From Providencia heimbachae ATCC 35613 (GTDB taxonomy: Bacteria > Pseudomonadota > Gammaproteobacteria > Enterobacterales > Enterobacteriaceae), in assembly GCF_001655055.1 (NCBI RefSeq), contig NZ_LXEW01000048.1, positions 248,001-312,000 of the forward strand: a stretch of DNA of 64,000 nucleotides. Reading direction: 5' to 3'. A model generated the notes under the pieces. It saw only the letters and a program-made list of their open reading frames with translations. It was not told the origin of the DNA and searched no databases. Both the position numbers and the translations under genes were made by a program. Below are positions 9,683 through 18,477 of this stretch, in pieces. Position 1 is the first letter of the stretch. Every line of letters begins with the position of its first letter.

Positions 9683-10961
9683 TTTAATCATTCCAAATGC
9701 CGAGTCTCCATTGGAGGCTTGGCTTTCTTATCTCACTGACCTACATAGCCAAAATATTGATATGGGGTTGGAGCGAGTCGGGCAAGTTGCTCGTCAAATG
9801 ACGTTAACGCAACCTGCACCTCGTGTTATCACTGTCACTGGCACAAATGGAAAAGGCACAACCTGTCATACCCTCGAATCTATTTTAATGGCCGCTGGGT
9901 TTAGCGTCGGTGTCTATAGTTCACCACACCTTGTTCGTTATACTGAGCGAGTTCGTATCCAAGGAAATGAACCTTCCGAATCTGCTTTTTGCCAAGCTTT
10001 TGCGACTATTGAAGCCCAACGTAATGAGGTTTCATTAACTTATTTCGAGTATGGCACTTTAGCAGCACTCCAATTATTTAAACAAGCTAATCTTGACATT
10101 GTGATCCTTGAAGTTGGCTTGGGTGGGCGCTTAGATGCCACCAATGTGGTCGATGCGGATATTGCGGCGATTACCAGTATTGCATTAGATCATACGGATT
10201 GGCTTGGTTCTGACCGTGAATATATCGGTTATGAAAAAGCGGGTATTTTCCGAAATGGCCATTATGCGGTTGTCGGTGAGCCTGATATGCCCGAATCTAT
10301 TGGCCTATATGCTGATGAGATCGGCGCTAAGCTATTTCGTCGAGATAAAGATTGGCAGTATATAGAGCAAACAAATAGTTGGTGTTGGAAAAGTGCTCAA
10401 CGTCAATGGTTGAACTTACCTTTACCTAATGTTCCATTGGCTAATGCAGCTACCGCGCTGGGTGTGATCAGTTGTTTGATGCAAATAGATGCAAACATAG
10501 CAAAAAAACTGACTGAACAAGCGATACACCAAGGGCTGAAATCTGCTCAATTACCGGGGCGCTTTCAAATTATTGGTGAAAAACCATTAATGATATTGGA
10601 TGTCGCACATAATCCGCATGCGGCAGGCTATTTAGTGAGTAAACTGGCACAATTGCCTTCCGTTGAAGGCCGTCGGATACGTACTGTCGTGGGGATGCTT
10701 GGTGATAAAGATATTCAAGGTACACTGACTTGCTTATCGCAACAAGTGACTGATTGGTATGTTGCACCGCTTACTGAGTTTAGAGGTGCTGATGTATCTG
10801 AGCTTAGCCAGCACCTTGATAGTGCAAATGAATTTGATTGCGTTGAAAAAGCTTGGCAGCAAGCTTGTTTGGATGCTAAAGAACAAGATGTCATTGTGGT
10901 TTGTGGTTCATTCCATACAGTAGCCCATGTCATGATGTTATTGGAAAAACAAAAAGGATAG
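9675..10961 (+). CDS. folC: Bifunctional dihydrofolate synthase / folylpolyglutamate synthase
   Basis: About 428 residues of the Mur-ligase superfamily. The enzyme adds glutamate to dihydropteroate and later to tetrahydrofolates. The ATP-binding loop [17 protein letters not shown], the Omega-loop segment [26 protein letters not shown] and DHTDWLG are all present, followed by the DVAHNPHAA region of the C-terminal domain. The start is either ATG 9672 or ATG 9675, both inside the 3' end of accD, so translation is probably coupled. I prefer 9675 without strong evidence. The length is close to E. coli FolC (422). Confidence 0.95.
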   Translation: MSNLIIPNAESPLEAWLSYLTDLHSQNIDMGLERVGQVARQMTLTQPAPRVITVTGTNGKGTTCHTLESILMAAGFSVGVYSSPHLVRYTERVRIQGNEPSESAFCQAFATIEAQRNEVSLTYFEYGTLAALQLFKQANLDIVILEVGLGGRLDATNVVDADIAAITSIALDHTDWLGSDREYIGYEKAGIFRNGHYAVVGEPDMPESIGLYADEIGAKLFRRDKDWQYIEQTNSWCWKSAQRQWLNLPLPNVPLANAATALGVISCLMQIDANIAKKLTEQAIHQGLKSAQLPGRFQIIGEKPLMILDVAHNPHAAGYLVSKLAQLPSVEGRRIRTVVGMLGDKDIQGTLTCLSQQVTDWYVAPLTEFRGADVSELSQHLDSANEFDCVEKAWQQACLDAKEQDVIVVCGSFHTVAHVMMLLEKQKG

Positions 10962-10966
10962 AGCTG

Positions 10967-11623
10967 GTGGCTAGTAAATTTCAGAATCGTCTTGCTGGCG
11001 CCATAGTGTTAGTGGCTGTGGGGGTAATTGTGCTTCCCGCACTGCTTGATGGCGATAAGAAATATAATGAAAATGAATTTGCAGCCATTCCTATTATTCC
11101 TAAACCGGGGGATGAAGAAGATATTGAAGCCATTGCGCCAATTACGCATAGTGCATCAACAGCTTCTTCAGAGGGAGCATCAGAGGCGATGTTATCTGAG
11201 GCTATCACTGAGCAACAACACAGTGAGCAAGCCGCGGCTGCAAATCAGGCAACGCAAGAAGTCTCTAATCTTCCTGCGGTGGTGGAGCCTGAAAAACCGA
11301 AGCAACCAGAACCTAAGCCTGAACCAAAACCGAAGGTTGAACCTAAACCAGAGCCTAAACCTGATCCTAAACCTCAGCCACAAGGTAAAGCGTTTGTTGT
11401 TCAAGTCATTGCGTTGAATAATGCCAGTAAAGTGGAAGAGATTGTTGCAAAACTTCGGTTATCGGGCTATCAGGTTTATACCGTTCCTGCTAAACCCGTC
11501 AATAATAAGTTAACCCGTATTTATGTTGGGCCAGAAGCATCAAGGCAGAAGCTAGAAGCCGCGCTACCTGAGCTGAATGCAATTACAGGAACTAAAGGGA
11601 TAATACAAGCGTTTAAACCTTAA
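10967..11623 (+). CDS. dedD: Cell division protein DedD, SPOR domain
   Basis: A 218-residue bitopic inner membrane protein. A GTG start at 10967, with AAGGA about 9 bases upstream, gives VASKFQNRLAGAIVLVAVGV, which matches the E. coli start. One transmembrane helix (about 9-28) is followed by an acidic stretch, then a proline/lysine/glutamate-rich linker (repeated KPEPKP) and a C-terminal SPOR domain beginning KAFVVQVIALNN. SPOR domains bind denuded septal peptidoglycan, placing the protein at the division site. It starts 5 bases after the folC stop. An in-frame extension upstream lies inside folC and is rejected. Confidence 0.95.
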   Translation: MASKFQNRLAGAIVLVAVGVIVLPALLDGDKKYNENEFAAIPIIPKPGDEEDIEAIAPITHSASTASSEGASEAMLSEAITEQQHSEQAAAANQATQEVSNLPAVVEPEKPKQPEPKPEPKPKVEPKPEPKPDPKPQPQGKAFVVQVIALNNASKVEEIVAKLRLSGYQVYTVPAKPVNNKLTRIYVGPEASRQKLEAALPELNAITGTKGIIQAFKP

Positions 11624-11672
11624 AATTGACAGGCAATAATCCCTAAAAGACAAAGGGATTTAATAACTTACT

Positions 11673-11712
11673 GCGGCGACTAGGATTTTTTCTTTTCGCC
11701 GCTGATTTTTTT
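11673..11712 (+). terminator. Terminator after dedD
   Basis: GCGGCGA and TTCGCCGC form a 7-8 bp GC stem with a T-rich loop, followed by TGA and seven T residues (11706-11712). It ends the dedD unit just before the cvpA promoter. A weaker hairpin (AATCCCT / AGGGATT) lies slightly upstream. Confidence 0.7.
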
Positions 11713-11732
11713 AAATTGAATGAAAAATGGCT

Positions 11733-11748
11733 ACGCAAACGTTTTCGT
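11733..11748 (+). promoter_or_regulatory. PurR operator of cvpA-purF
   Basis: ACGCAAACGTTTTCGT matches the PurR consensus palindrome with one off-symmetry base. A TAGAAT -10 hexamer follows at 11756-11761, so the operator covers the -35 region, as in E. coli cvpA-purF. PurR with hypoxanthine or guanine should repress the operon. Confidence 0.9.
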
Positions 11749-11802
11749 TTTCTGTTAGAATGCACTTCGCCGTTGTCGCGAGTGCGAATTTTGGAATGAG
11801 AT

Positions 11803-12306
11803 ATGGTCTGGATTGATTATACAATTATTGCCATTATTGGCTTTTCGGCACTGGTTAGCCTGATCCGTGGTTTTGTCCGTGAGGCATTATCATTAATCAC
11901 TTGGGGCTGTGCTTTTTTTGTTGCGAGTACATTTTATCCTTACTTAGCGGGCTACTTTACGCGTTTTGAGGATGTATTAGTACGAAATGGCATTGCAATT
12001 GCTGCCTTATTTATCGCAACATTGATAGTCGGCGCAGTGGTCAACTATGTGATTAGCTCATTAGTGCAAAAAACAGGGTTATCGGGTACAGATCGTGTTC
12101 TGGGGATCTGCTTCGGTGCGTTGCGTGGTGTATTGATAGTATCGGCATTGCTCTTTTTTCTCGATACATTTACGCCGCTTCCTCAAAGTGAGGATTGGCA
12201 ACGTTCAGAACTTATTCCGCAGTTCAGTCATATAATCAGGTGGTTCTTTGACTACCTGCAAAATGCGTCAAGTTTCCTACCGGAGAATATTTCTCCGTCT
12301 GGCTGA
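11803..12306 (+). CDS. cvpA: CvpA family inner membrane protein
   Basis: A 167-residue protein with four hydrophobic segments. It resembles E. coli CvpA (162 residues), named for its need in colicin V production and linked to envelope stress tolerance. The start [22 protein letters not shown] and the [19 protein letters not shown] motif are typical of the family. It lies directly downstream of a PurR operator and 14 bases before purF, so it is co-transcribed with and regulated like the purine gene. Confidence 0.95.
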   Translation: MVWIDYTIIAIIGFSALVSLIRGFVREALSLITWGCAFFVASTFYPYLAGYFTRFEDVLVRNGIAIAALFIATLIVGAVVNYVISSLVQKTGLSGTDRVLGICFGALRGVLIVSALLFFLDTFTPLPQSEDWQRSELIPQFSHIIRWFFDYLQNASSFLPENISPSG

Positions 12307-12320
12307 TGAGGAAAGACTAA

Positions 12321-13838
12321 ATGTGCGGTATTGTCGGTATCGCCGGTGTAACACCGGTCAACCAATCAATTTATGATGCGTTAACGGTGCTACAGCACCG
12401 TGGACAAGATGCAGCAGGCATTGCCACTATTGATGGCAAAAATAATATTCGTTTACGTAAAGCTAATGGCTTAGTAAAGGATGTATTTGAAACGCGTCAT
12501 ATGCTCAGATTACAAGGCTGTATGGGATTAGGCCACGTTCGTTACCCAACAGCAGGAAGCTCAAGCGCATCCGAAGCGCAACCGTTTTATGTCAACTCAC
12601 CTTTTGGTATTACACTTGCGCATAATGGTAATCTGACAAACGCTCATGAACTCGCACGGAGTTTGTTTGAAACAGCACGCCGCCATGTCAATACCACCTC
12701 AGACTCTGAGATATTATTGAACGTGTTAGCCTTTGAGCTAGACCGTTTTGACCACTTCCCTCTTGAGCCAGACAATGTTTTCAGCGCCGTTGCAGCAATG
12801 CATAAAAAATTGCGAGGTGCTTATGCCTGTGTTGCCCTGATTATCGGCCACGGCATGTTAGCGTTTCGTGACCCACATGGCATTCGTCCATTAGTCTTAG
12901 GGCGTCGCATTCTTGAGAATGGCGCACATGAATATATGGTTGCCTCTGAAAGTGTTGCCCTCGATACGCTAGGCTTCGAATTTTTACGTGATGTCGCACC
13001 AGGTGAAGCTGTTTATGTCACAGAGAAAGGCCAATTATTTACCCGCCAATGCTCTGAGAACCCGCAATTGACCCCATGCATATTTGAATATGTCTATTTT
13101 GCACGCCAAGATTCCTTTATTGATAAAATCTCGGTCTACAATGCAAGATTGCGTATGGGGCAAAAATTGGGCGCGAAAATTGCACGTGAATGGGAGGATT
13201 TGAATATTGATGTGGTTATCCCCATTCCAGAAACATCGTGCGATATCGCGTTGGAAATTGCCCATATTTTAGGTAAACCTTATCGCCAAGGTTTTGTTAA
13301 AAACCGTTATGTAGGCCGTACATTTATCATGCCAGGGCAGCAAGAACGTCGTAAATCTGTTCGCCGCAAACTCAATGCTAACCGTGCAGAATTCCGTGAT
13401 AAAAATGTGCTATTAATCGATGATTCAATTGTTCGTGGTACAACCTCAGAGCAAATCGTCGAATTAGCGCGAGAAGCTGGCGCGAAAAACGTTTACTTTG
13501 CCTCAGCAGCGCCTGAAGTTCGTTTCCCAAATGTCTATGGTATCGATATGCCAAATGCGAATGAGCTTATCGCCCATGGTCGTGAAGTGGATGAAATTCG
13601 TAAATTGATTGGTGCCGATGCCCTTATTTTCCAAGATTTAAGCGATTTAATTGATGCAGTTGGAGAAGAGAACCCTGAAATCAATGAATTTGAATGCTCG
13701 GTTTTTGATGGTATCTATGTCACGAAAGATATCGATCAGAGTTATTTAAATTATCTCGAAAATTTACGTCAAGATGATGAGTTGAAGCTGAGAGATAAGA
13801 GTGAAGTAGAGGATCTTGAGATTTATAATGAAGGCTGA
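12321..13838 (+). CDS. purF: Amidophosphoribosyltransferase
   Basis: A 505-residue enzyme of the first committed purine step, converting PRPP and glutamine to phosphoribosylamine. The nucleophilic Cys2 opens the N-terminal glutaminase domain ([10 protein letters not shown]), with RYPTAG and AHNGNL downstream. The phosphoribosyltransferase PRPP loop [18 protein letters not shown] lies at about 362-379. The length equals the E. coli enzyme. It is controlled by the PurR site upstream of cvpA. No intrinsic terminator was seen after it; an ERIC element begins 12 bases past the stop. Confidence 0.98.
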   Translation: MCGIVGIAGVTPVNQSIYDALTVLQHRGQDAAGIATIDGKNNIRLRKANGLVKDVFETRHMLRLQGCMGLGHVRYPTAGSSSASEAQPFYVNSPFGITLAHNGNLTNAHELARSLFETARRHVNTTSDSEILLNVLAFELDRFDHFPLEPDNVFSAVAAMHKKLRGAYACVALIIGHGMLAFRDPHGIRPLVLGRRILENGAHEYMVASESVALDTLGFEFLRDVAPGEAVYVTEKGQLFTRQCSENPQLTPCIFEYVYFARQDSFIDKISVYNARLRMGQKLGAKIAREWEDLNIDVVIPIPETSCDIALEIAHILGKPYRQGFVKNRYVGRTFIMPGQQERRKSVRRKLNANRAEFRDKNVLLIDDSIVRGTTSEQIVELAREAGAKNVYFASAAPEVRFPNVYGIDMPNANELIAHGREVDEIRKLIGADALIFQDLSDLIDAVGEENPEINEFECSVFDGIYVTKDIDQSYLNYLENLRQDDELKLRDKSEVEDLEIYNEG

Positions 13839-13849
13839 TCTTTAATAAT

Positions 13850-13970
13850 CCTCGTCATACTTCAAGCTGTAGCGTTGTTGGCTGCATTCGCTAACCCTAG
13901 TCACATACTTATGTATGTTCCTGGGGATTAGCTAACTTGCCGCCTAGCTACAGCATGAATTATTTAGAGG
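13850..13970. repeat. ERIC element
   Basis: About 121 bp with a near-canonical ERIC sequence: CTCGTCATACTTCAAGC at one end, CACATACTTATGTATG and CCTGGGGATTAG in the middle, and GAATTATTTAGAGG at the other end. It lies between purF and ubiX. Confidence 0.9.
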
Positions 13971-14096
13971 GTTGAGTTACGAATATTCATTAAACCTAAA
14001 TAAAAATTCCCTTTCTCTGTGTTTTTCCTGCTGGCACCTACCAACAACTTCAATGTATTTAGTATATAATGCAGAAAAAATTAATGGGTGCGCAGC

Positions 14097-14669
14097 ATGA
14101 AGAAACTTATCATTGGAGTGACAGGGGCGAGTGGGGCGATTTATGGTGTTCGATTGCTCGAAGTGCTTAAACCTGCGCTAAATGTGGAGACACATTTGGT
14201 GATGAGTGCGGCTGCGCGTCAGACGCTTGCTTTAGAAACTCATTACAGTCTTAAGGATGTTCAACAGCTAGCTGACTATAATTATGATAGCCGTGATATC
14301 GCAGCTGCTATCTCTTCTGGCTCATTTCGTACAGCGGGCATGGTTATAATGCCTTGCACCATGAAAACCTTATCAGGCATCGTTCATAGCTATACAGACA
14401 CATTAGTCACTAGAGCCGCAGATGTGGTGCTTAAAGAAGGCAAAAAATTGGTTCTCGGTGTGCGTGAAACCCCTTTGCATGTGGGGCATTTGCGCTTAAT
14501 GGTGCAAGCAGCAGAAATGGGGGCTGTCATTATGCCACCGATGCCTGCGTTTTATCATCAACCTAAAACCATTCAAGATATTGTCGACCAAACGGTTAAT
14601 CGCGTGCTTGATCAATTTGATATTGAATTGCAACACGACCTATTCGTTCGGTGGCAAGGCAGTAAATGA
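14097..14669 (+). CDS. ubiX: UbiX flavin prenyltransferase
   Basis: A 190-residue flavoprotein that attaches dimethylallyl phosphate to FMN, making the prenylated cofactor used by the UbiD decarboxylase in ubiquinone synthesis. The FMN-binding start GVTGASGAIYGVRLLE, SSGSFRTAGMVIMPCTMKTL and the VRETPLHVGHLRLM motif are all present. ATG 14097 is chosen over an in-frame GTG at 14088 because it gives the MKKLIIG start of the family. A TATAAT sits at 14065-14070, although no good -35 is seen. The gene ends only 5 bases from the convergent yfcH. Confidence 0.96.
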   Translation: MKKLIIGVTGASGAIYGVRLLEVLKPALNVETHLVMSAAARQTLALETHYSLKDVQQLADYNYDSRDIAAAISSGSFRTAGMVIMPCTMKTLSGIVHSYTDTLVTRAADVVLKEGKKLVLGVRETPLHVGHLRLMVQAAEMGAVIMPPMPAFYHQPKTIQDIVDQTVNRVLDQFDIELQHDLFVRWQGSK

Positions 14670-14674
14670 AATAA

Positions 14675-15601
14675 TTAGTGTGAAGATACGTCTTCGTTTT
14701 CATTTTCCACTAAAAGGTCGATTAGTGCACTTTTGAGATCAACAAACTCAAATTTAAACCCTGCTTCTTCCAATCGTTTTGGAATTGCCTGTTGACCGCC
14801 TAAAACTAAAGTTGCAGATTCGCCTAACATGGCTTTTATAACAAAGGCGGGAGTGCGAACAAAAGAAGGGCGGTTAATCACATCACCAAGTATTGCGGCA
14901 AACTGGTCATTATGGACAGGGTAAGGCGCTGTCATATTAAAAGGCCCAGAAAGCGTTGGTGTCTCTAATAAAAAGCAGATAGCTTTAACCATATCGTTGA
15001 TGTGTATCCATGGCATGTATTGCTTACCATGTCCGATGGGGCCACCTGCGGCTATTTTAAAAAGCGGTAATACTTTGCCTAATAATCCACCTTTTGGTGA
15101 TAATACTAATCCAGTACGCATTAAGCAGACGCGCGTTTTCTCTGATTCGGCATTTTGAGCGAGGGCTTCCCAATGCTGGGCGAGTAGGTGGGTAAATTCA
15201 TCATGGGGCTCATCAAATTCAGTAATAACCGATTGGCCTTGGTCTCCATAGTAGCCGACCGCAGAGCCCGAAAGAAAAACTTGCGGGGGAGTTTCACTTG
15301 CCATGACTAACTCAGTGAGCCGTTGAGTTATTTTCCAACGACTGTCACAGAGTAATTTTTTTTGTTCATCAGTCCAGCGTTTTTCAGCAATCGGCTCGCC
15401 CGCAAGATTAATAATCGCATCAAAATCATTGAGATCTTTTTTATCGCTCAGTGAAGTCCAACATTCAACGGCTTTGCAAAAATGACTATACACTTTTTGT
15501 GGTGAGCGACTTAGCACGGTAATTTGATGCGAACGTGCAACTAATGCTTGGACAAGCGGAGTCCCAATAAGCCCTGTGCCACCTGTAATTAATATTTTCA
15601 T
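14675..15601 (-). CDS. yfcH: TIGR01777-family NAD(P)-binding epimerase YfcH
   Basis: About 308 residues of the atypical short-chain dehydrogenase (epimerase) family. The N-terminal dinucleotide loop GGTGLIGTPL, INLAGEPIAEKRW and the SGSAVGYYGDQG segment are characteristic. The C-terminal part is the DUF1731-like helical tail. The biochemical substrate is not known in the family. ATG 15601 is preferred because GGAG lies 6 bases before it; an upstream in-frame ATG (15622) adds seven residues. In E. coli the argT-hisJQMP transport genes separate ubiX from yfcH; here they are absent and the two genes converge. Confidence 0.92.
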   Translation of the reverse strand: MKILITGGTGLIGTPLVQALVARSHQITVLSRSPQKVYSHFCKAVECWTSLSDKKDLNDFDAIINLAGEPIAEKRWTDEQKKLLCDSRWKITQRLTELVMASETPPQVFLSGSAVGYYGDQGQSVITEFDEPHDEFTHLLAQHWEALAQNAESEKTRVCLMRTGLVLSPKGGLLGKVLPLFKIAAGGPIGHGKQYMPWIHINDMVKAICFLLETPTLSGPFNMTAPYPVHNDQFAAILGDVINRPSFVRTPAFVIKAMLGESATLVLGGQQAIPKRLEEAGFKFEFVDLKSALIDLLVENENEDVSSH

Positions 15602-16009
15602 TTTTAGCTCCTTTATACTCAAAATAATTTAATTTGCTTGTAGGTACAGCGCGAATACAACCTTCAAGCAACTCAAAGGATTAAGGGTATGTATCCTTAA
15701 TTTCACTTAGCCTAGTACATTAAATGTCATTCAAATTAGCGAGAATCAATGCTTTTTGTATTTGCTAACTATAGCATCTGCTTTATAGATTTGTTGGGTT
15801 TAAGTTAAGGGTAATTCAAAAATAATAACCATGACGACATTAAAAGAAACCACGCTTCTTTTAGTGATAGAACCAAAACGCAAAATTAGCTAGGATGACT
15901 TGCAACAGCTTGATGAAAAGCATACCTTGTATCAAATTATTTTGCCGAATCATTACGGCAACCTATCTATGGCATAACGCAGTATTACAGACTAAAAAAG
16001 GTTTTCAGG
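15602..16009. other. Intergenic gap with a possible gene remnant
   Basis: There is no intact gene. The left part is the yfcH upstream region. The right part contains a short interrupted frame (15831-15977, listed separately) and the yfcD leader. No clear promoter hexamers were recognised. Confidence 0.5.
15831..15977 (+). pseudogene. Possible decayed ORF with internal stop
   Basis: From ATG 15831 a 49-codon frame reads sensibly (MTTLKETTLLLVIEPKRKIS, TAG, then [20 protein letters not shown]) and ends at TAA 15977. The residue composition on both sides of the single TAG looks protein-like, as if a tryptophan or similar codon had mutated. There is no good ribosome site. I do not recognise the protein, and it may be chance. 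Confidence 0.22.
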
Positions 16010-16555
16010 ATGGAACAACAGACCGAGGTAGTTGAATGGGTTGATATTGTCGATGAAGACAATCTGGTTATCGCTCAAGCAACACGCAGTCAGATGCGAG
16101 CCGAAAATTTGCGCCATCGTGCAACTTATATTGTTGTTCATGATGGTGCTGGGAAAGTTTTGGTTCAAAGAAGAACGGATATTAAAGATTTTCATCCCGG
16201 TTTATTAGATGCAACTGCGGGTGGTGTCGTCACGCAAGGTGAAAATATCCTCGAATCAGCAAAACGTGAAGCAGAAGAAGAACTGGGTATTGCAGGGGTT
16301 CCTTTTGCAGAGCATGGACATTTTTACTTTGAAGATAAGAATTGCCGTGTTTGGGGTGGGTTATTTAGCTGTGTGAGTCACGGCCCTTTTGCATTACAAG
16401 AAGCGGAAGTTGTAGAAGTGAGTTGGTTGACACCACAAGAGATAAGCGCTCGCTGTGATGAATTCACGCCTGATTCACTAAAAGCCCTTTCTTTATGGCT
16501 AACGCGAAATAATGATTTTGAAAAATCGATTAGCTGCGCTGAGAACTCACAATAA
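16010..16555 (+). CDS. yfcD: Nudix hydrolase YfcD
   Basis: A 181-residue Nudix enzyme of the IPP-isomerase-like subgroup, resembling E. coli YfcD. The Nudix box is complete: [14 protein letters not shown] followed by [10 protein letters not shown], which fits G-x5-E-x7-R-E-U-x-E-E-x-G-U. It should hydrolyse a nucleoside-diphosphate-linked compound, but the substrate is unknown. The N-terminal [29 protein letters not shown] is typical of this subgroup. The ATG is preceded by CAGG about 5 bases upstream. Confidence 0.92.
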   Translation: MEQQTEVVEWVDIVDEDNLVIAQATRSQMRAENLRHRATYIVVHDGAGKVLVQRRTDIKDFHPGLLDATAGGVVTQGENILESAKREAEEELGIAGVPFAEHGHFYFEDKNCRVWGGLFSCVSHGPFALQEAEVVEVSWLTPQEISARCDEFTPDSLKALSLWLTRNNDFEKSISCAENSQ

Positions 16556-16639
16556 GCTAGGCTAAAAAATAATAATGCAGTATTCACTCTTCTAAGGGGA
16601 TGTACCTGTCATAATTTAAACCGCAGGGGCATTTGCTTT

Positions 16640-16680
16640 ACATCGCTACCCGTTTATGCAGGTTAACCGAGTAGCGATGT
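16640..16680. other. Long-loop inverted repeat after yfcD
   Basis: Perfect 10-bp arms flank a 21-base spacer. No T-run follows on either strand, so it is a weak terminator candidate or an mRNA 3' protective structure for yfcD. Confidence 0.4.
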
Positions 16681-16877
16681 TTATCGCCTATCTGCAACTT
16701 AAAATTTTTAGGGAATATTTTCTTTAGCCCTTTTACTTTCATATCGCCTTTCCAACTCACTAGCATGAATAGTTTTTGACTAATATATAGCGATTAGTTA
16801 TATCTGACGTGCGGTTTAATCGATATATTTAGTTGAACTCTAGATATAATATTATGTAGTTATTTGATGTATGAATT

Positions 16878-17002
16878 TACTCGTCATACTCCAAGTTGCA
16901 GGGTTGTTGACTACACTCCGCGAGTCAAGTCATAGAGTTTATCTATGCTCCCTGACTCTCTTCGCTTGTCGCCTACCTGCAACTCGAATTATTTTGAGTA
17001 TA
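16878..17002. repeat. ERIC element
   Basis: A 125-bp ERIC copy (TACTCGTCATACTCCAAG to GAATTATTTTGAGTATA). It ends about 25 bases before the M24 peptidase start, so it forms most of the 5' leader of that operon. The reading frame through it is open by chance. Confidence 0.9.
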
Positions 17003-17026
17003 AAATTAGTGATCGAGAGAATAAAA

Positions 17027-18262
17027 ATGACAACTCATAAAACAGATCTTTCTTTAAAACAACAACACCTTGAAAATGTCACGACTAAAGCCCGTGAAAT
17101 TATGGAACGTGATGGTATTGAAGCCTTAATTGCCACTGTTGGGGATAATTTTTATCACCTAACGGGTTTTGCCAGTTTCTTTATGTACACCTTTAGGCAG
17201 ACGGGTTCAGCGATTGCGGTAATTTTTCGCGACCCGTCGGTTAAATCGTTAGTGATCATGAATGAGTTCGAAGCGGCAAGCTTACAACTTGAAATGCCTA
17301 ATGCCCAAATTAAAACGTTCCCAATATGGGTTGATGTTGATGACCCTTATAATCCGAGTAATGGGAAGGTCATAAAAGAAAGGCCAATTAACAGCCCAAT
17401 AGAGACGATATTTACGTTACTTAAAGATGCTTTATCTGAAGCTGGGGTGTATGGCAAACCGGTTGCTATTGAACTTGGGCAAATTACGCATACAGCTAAA
17501 GTTTGGTTGGATCGGATTATATCGGGTTTAAATCTTGTAGATTCATCACCGTTATTTAATCAATTACGGATGATTAAAAGTGAATGGGAAATACAACACC
17601 TCAGAAAATCTGCACAAATAACAGAAGCGGGTATTCAAGCGGCCAGTAAGTTAATTAAAGTCGGCTGTACTTCAGCGCAATTAACGGCTGCATTTAAAGC
17701 CACTGTAATGCAGTATCCAGAAACCAATTATAGCCGCTTTCATTTGATTTCTGTCGGCAGTGATTTTTCCCCTAAAATGCTGCCAGATAATGTACCCGCT
17801 AAAGAGGGGGACTTAATTAAATTTGATTGTGGTGTCGATGTTGCAGGTTATGGTGCCGATATCGCACGTACTTTTGTGGTGGGCGAACCTAACGAAAAAG
17901 TCAGTGAAATATACCGCACGATACTAAAAGGGCATCAATATATGTTAAGCCGTGTTGCCCCCGGTGTACTGTTGAGCGATGTCTTTAATGAAACAATGGC
18001 ATTAATTCGTTGCTCAGGCCTACCGCATTATAATCGTGGACATTTAGGTCATGGTGATGGTGTTTTTGTCGGCTTAGAAGAAGCGCCTTTTGTTAGCGCC
18101 GCAACGACAGAGACATTCCGTGCCGGGATGGTGATGAGCCTTGAAACACCGTATTACGGAATTGGTGTGGGTGGCATTATGATTGAAGATATGGTGCTTA
18201 TCACTGAAACTGGTGTGGAAATGTTAAGCCATCTTCCCCGTGAATTGGTTTCTCTCGGCTAG
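17027..18262 (+). CDS. M24 family metallopeptidase (Xaa-Pro aminopeptidase-like)
   Basis: A 411-residue protein with an N-terminal creatinase_N-like domain (about 1-165) and a C-terminal pita-bread M24 domain. The five metal ligands are recognisable: D in KFDCGVD, D in GADIARTF, H in GHLGHGDGVF, E in SLETPYYG and E in IMIEDMVLI. Relatives cleave Xaa-Pro peptides or non-peptide amides, so the substrate is uncertain. ATG 17027 with GAGAG upstream is the likely start; the frame stays open 52 more codons upstream, but through an ERIC repeat. It is followed within 18 bases by DUF3311 and symporter genes, suggesting import and hydrolysis of the same compound. Confidence 0.9.
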   Translation: MTTHKTDLSLKQQHLENVTTKAREIMERDGIEALIATVGDNFYHLTGFASFFMYTFRQTGSAIAVIFRDPSVKSLVIMNEFEAASLQLEMPNAQIKTFPIWVDVDDPYNPSNGKVIKERPINSPIETIFTLLKDALSEAGVYGKPVAIELGQITHTAKVWLDRIISGLNLVDSSPLFNQLRMIKSEWEIQHLRKSAQITEAGIQAASKLIKVGCTSAQLTAAFKATVMQYPETNYSRFHLISVGSDFSPKMLPDNVPAKEGDLIKFDCGVDVAGYGADIARTFVVGEPNEKVSEIYRTILKGHQYMLSRVAPGVLLSDVFNETMALIRCSGLPHYNRGHLGHGDGVFVGLEEAPFVSAATTETFRAGMVMSLETPYYGIGVGGIMIEDMVLITETGVEMLSHLPRELVSLG

Positions 18263-18279
18263 GTCAGAAGGAATTTTAT

Positions 18280-18477
18280 ATGAGATGGTATCATTATTTA
18301 GTTATTTTCCCGATATTGGCATTAACGGTTGGTATTTATTACGCTAATAGTGTTGAGCCTTTTATTATGGGGCTGCCTTTTTTGATGTTTTGGATTGTGG
18401 CATGGGTTGTTATCACGGCATTAGTGATGTTGCTCATTAATATATTAGATAATAAAAGAAGCAAGGAAACGCCATGA
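18280..18477 (+). CDS. DUF3311-type small membrane protein
   Basis: A 65-residue protein with two hydrophobic helices (about 5-23 and 30-55) and a charged C-terminus (DNKRSKETP). Small two-helix proteins of this type commonly precede sodium:solute symporter genes, comparable to YhdT before PanF, and are thought to be accessory to the transporter. It has a ribosome site (GAAGGA) before the ATG and overlaps the symporter start by four bases (ATGA), which strongly suggests a functional pair. The DUF3311 assignment is from length, topology and context. Confidence 0.8.
   Translation: MRWYHYLVIFPILALTVGIYYANSVEPFIMGLPFLMFWIVAWVVITALVMLLINILDNKRSKETP

Larger units (their letters stand above)
16556..17026. 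other. Intergenic gap with hairpin and ERIC
   Basis: No supported gene. It contains a long-loop hairpin at 16640-16680 (10-bp arms ACATCGCTAC / GTAGCGATGT, 21-base loop, no T-run), a TATAAT at 16845-16850 that may belong to the next operon, and an ERIC element at 16878-17002. Confidence 0.6.

Noticed and set aside
11028-11417. A 129-codon frame rich in leucine, asparagine and arginine
   Set aside because: An alternative frame of the proline/lysine repeat in dedD; an artefact of the repeat.
16640-16680. Hairpin after yfcD as a rho-independent terminator
   Set aside because: The loop is 21 bases and no T-run follows, so it is recorded only as an inverted repeat.
16871-17026. A 52-codon N-terminal extension of the M24 peptidase
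   Set aside because: It runs through an ERIC element and gives a cysteine/leucine-rich sequence unlike the family; ATG 17027 has a ribosome site.
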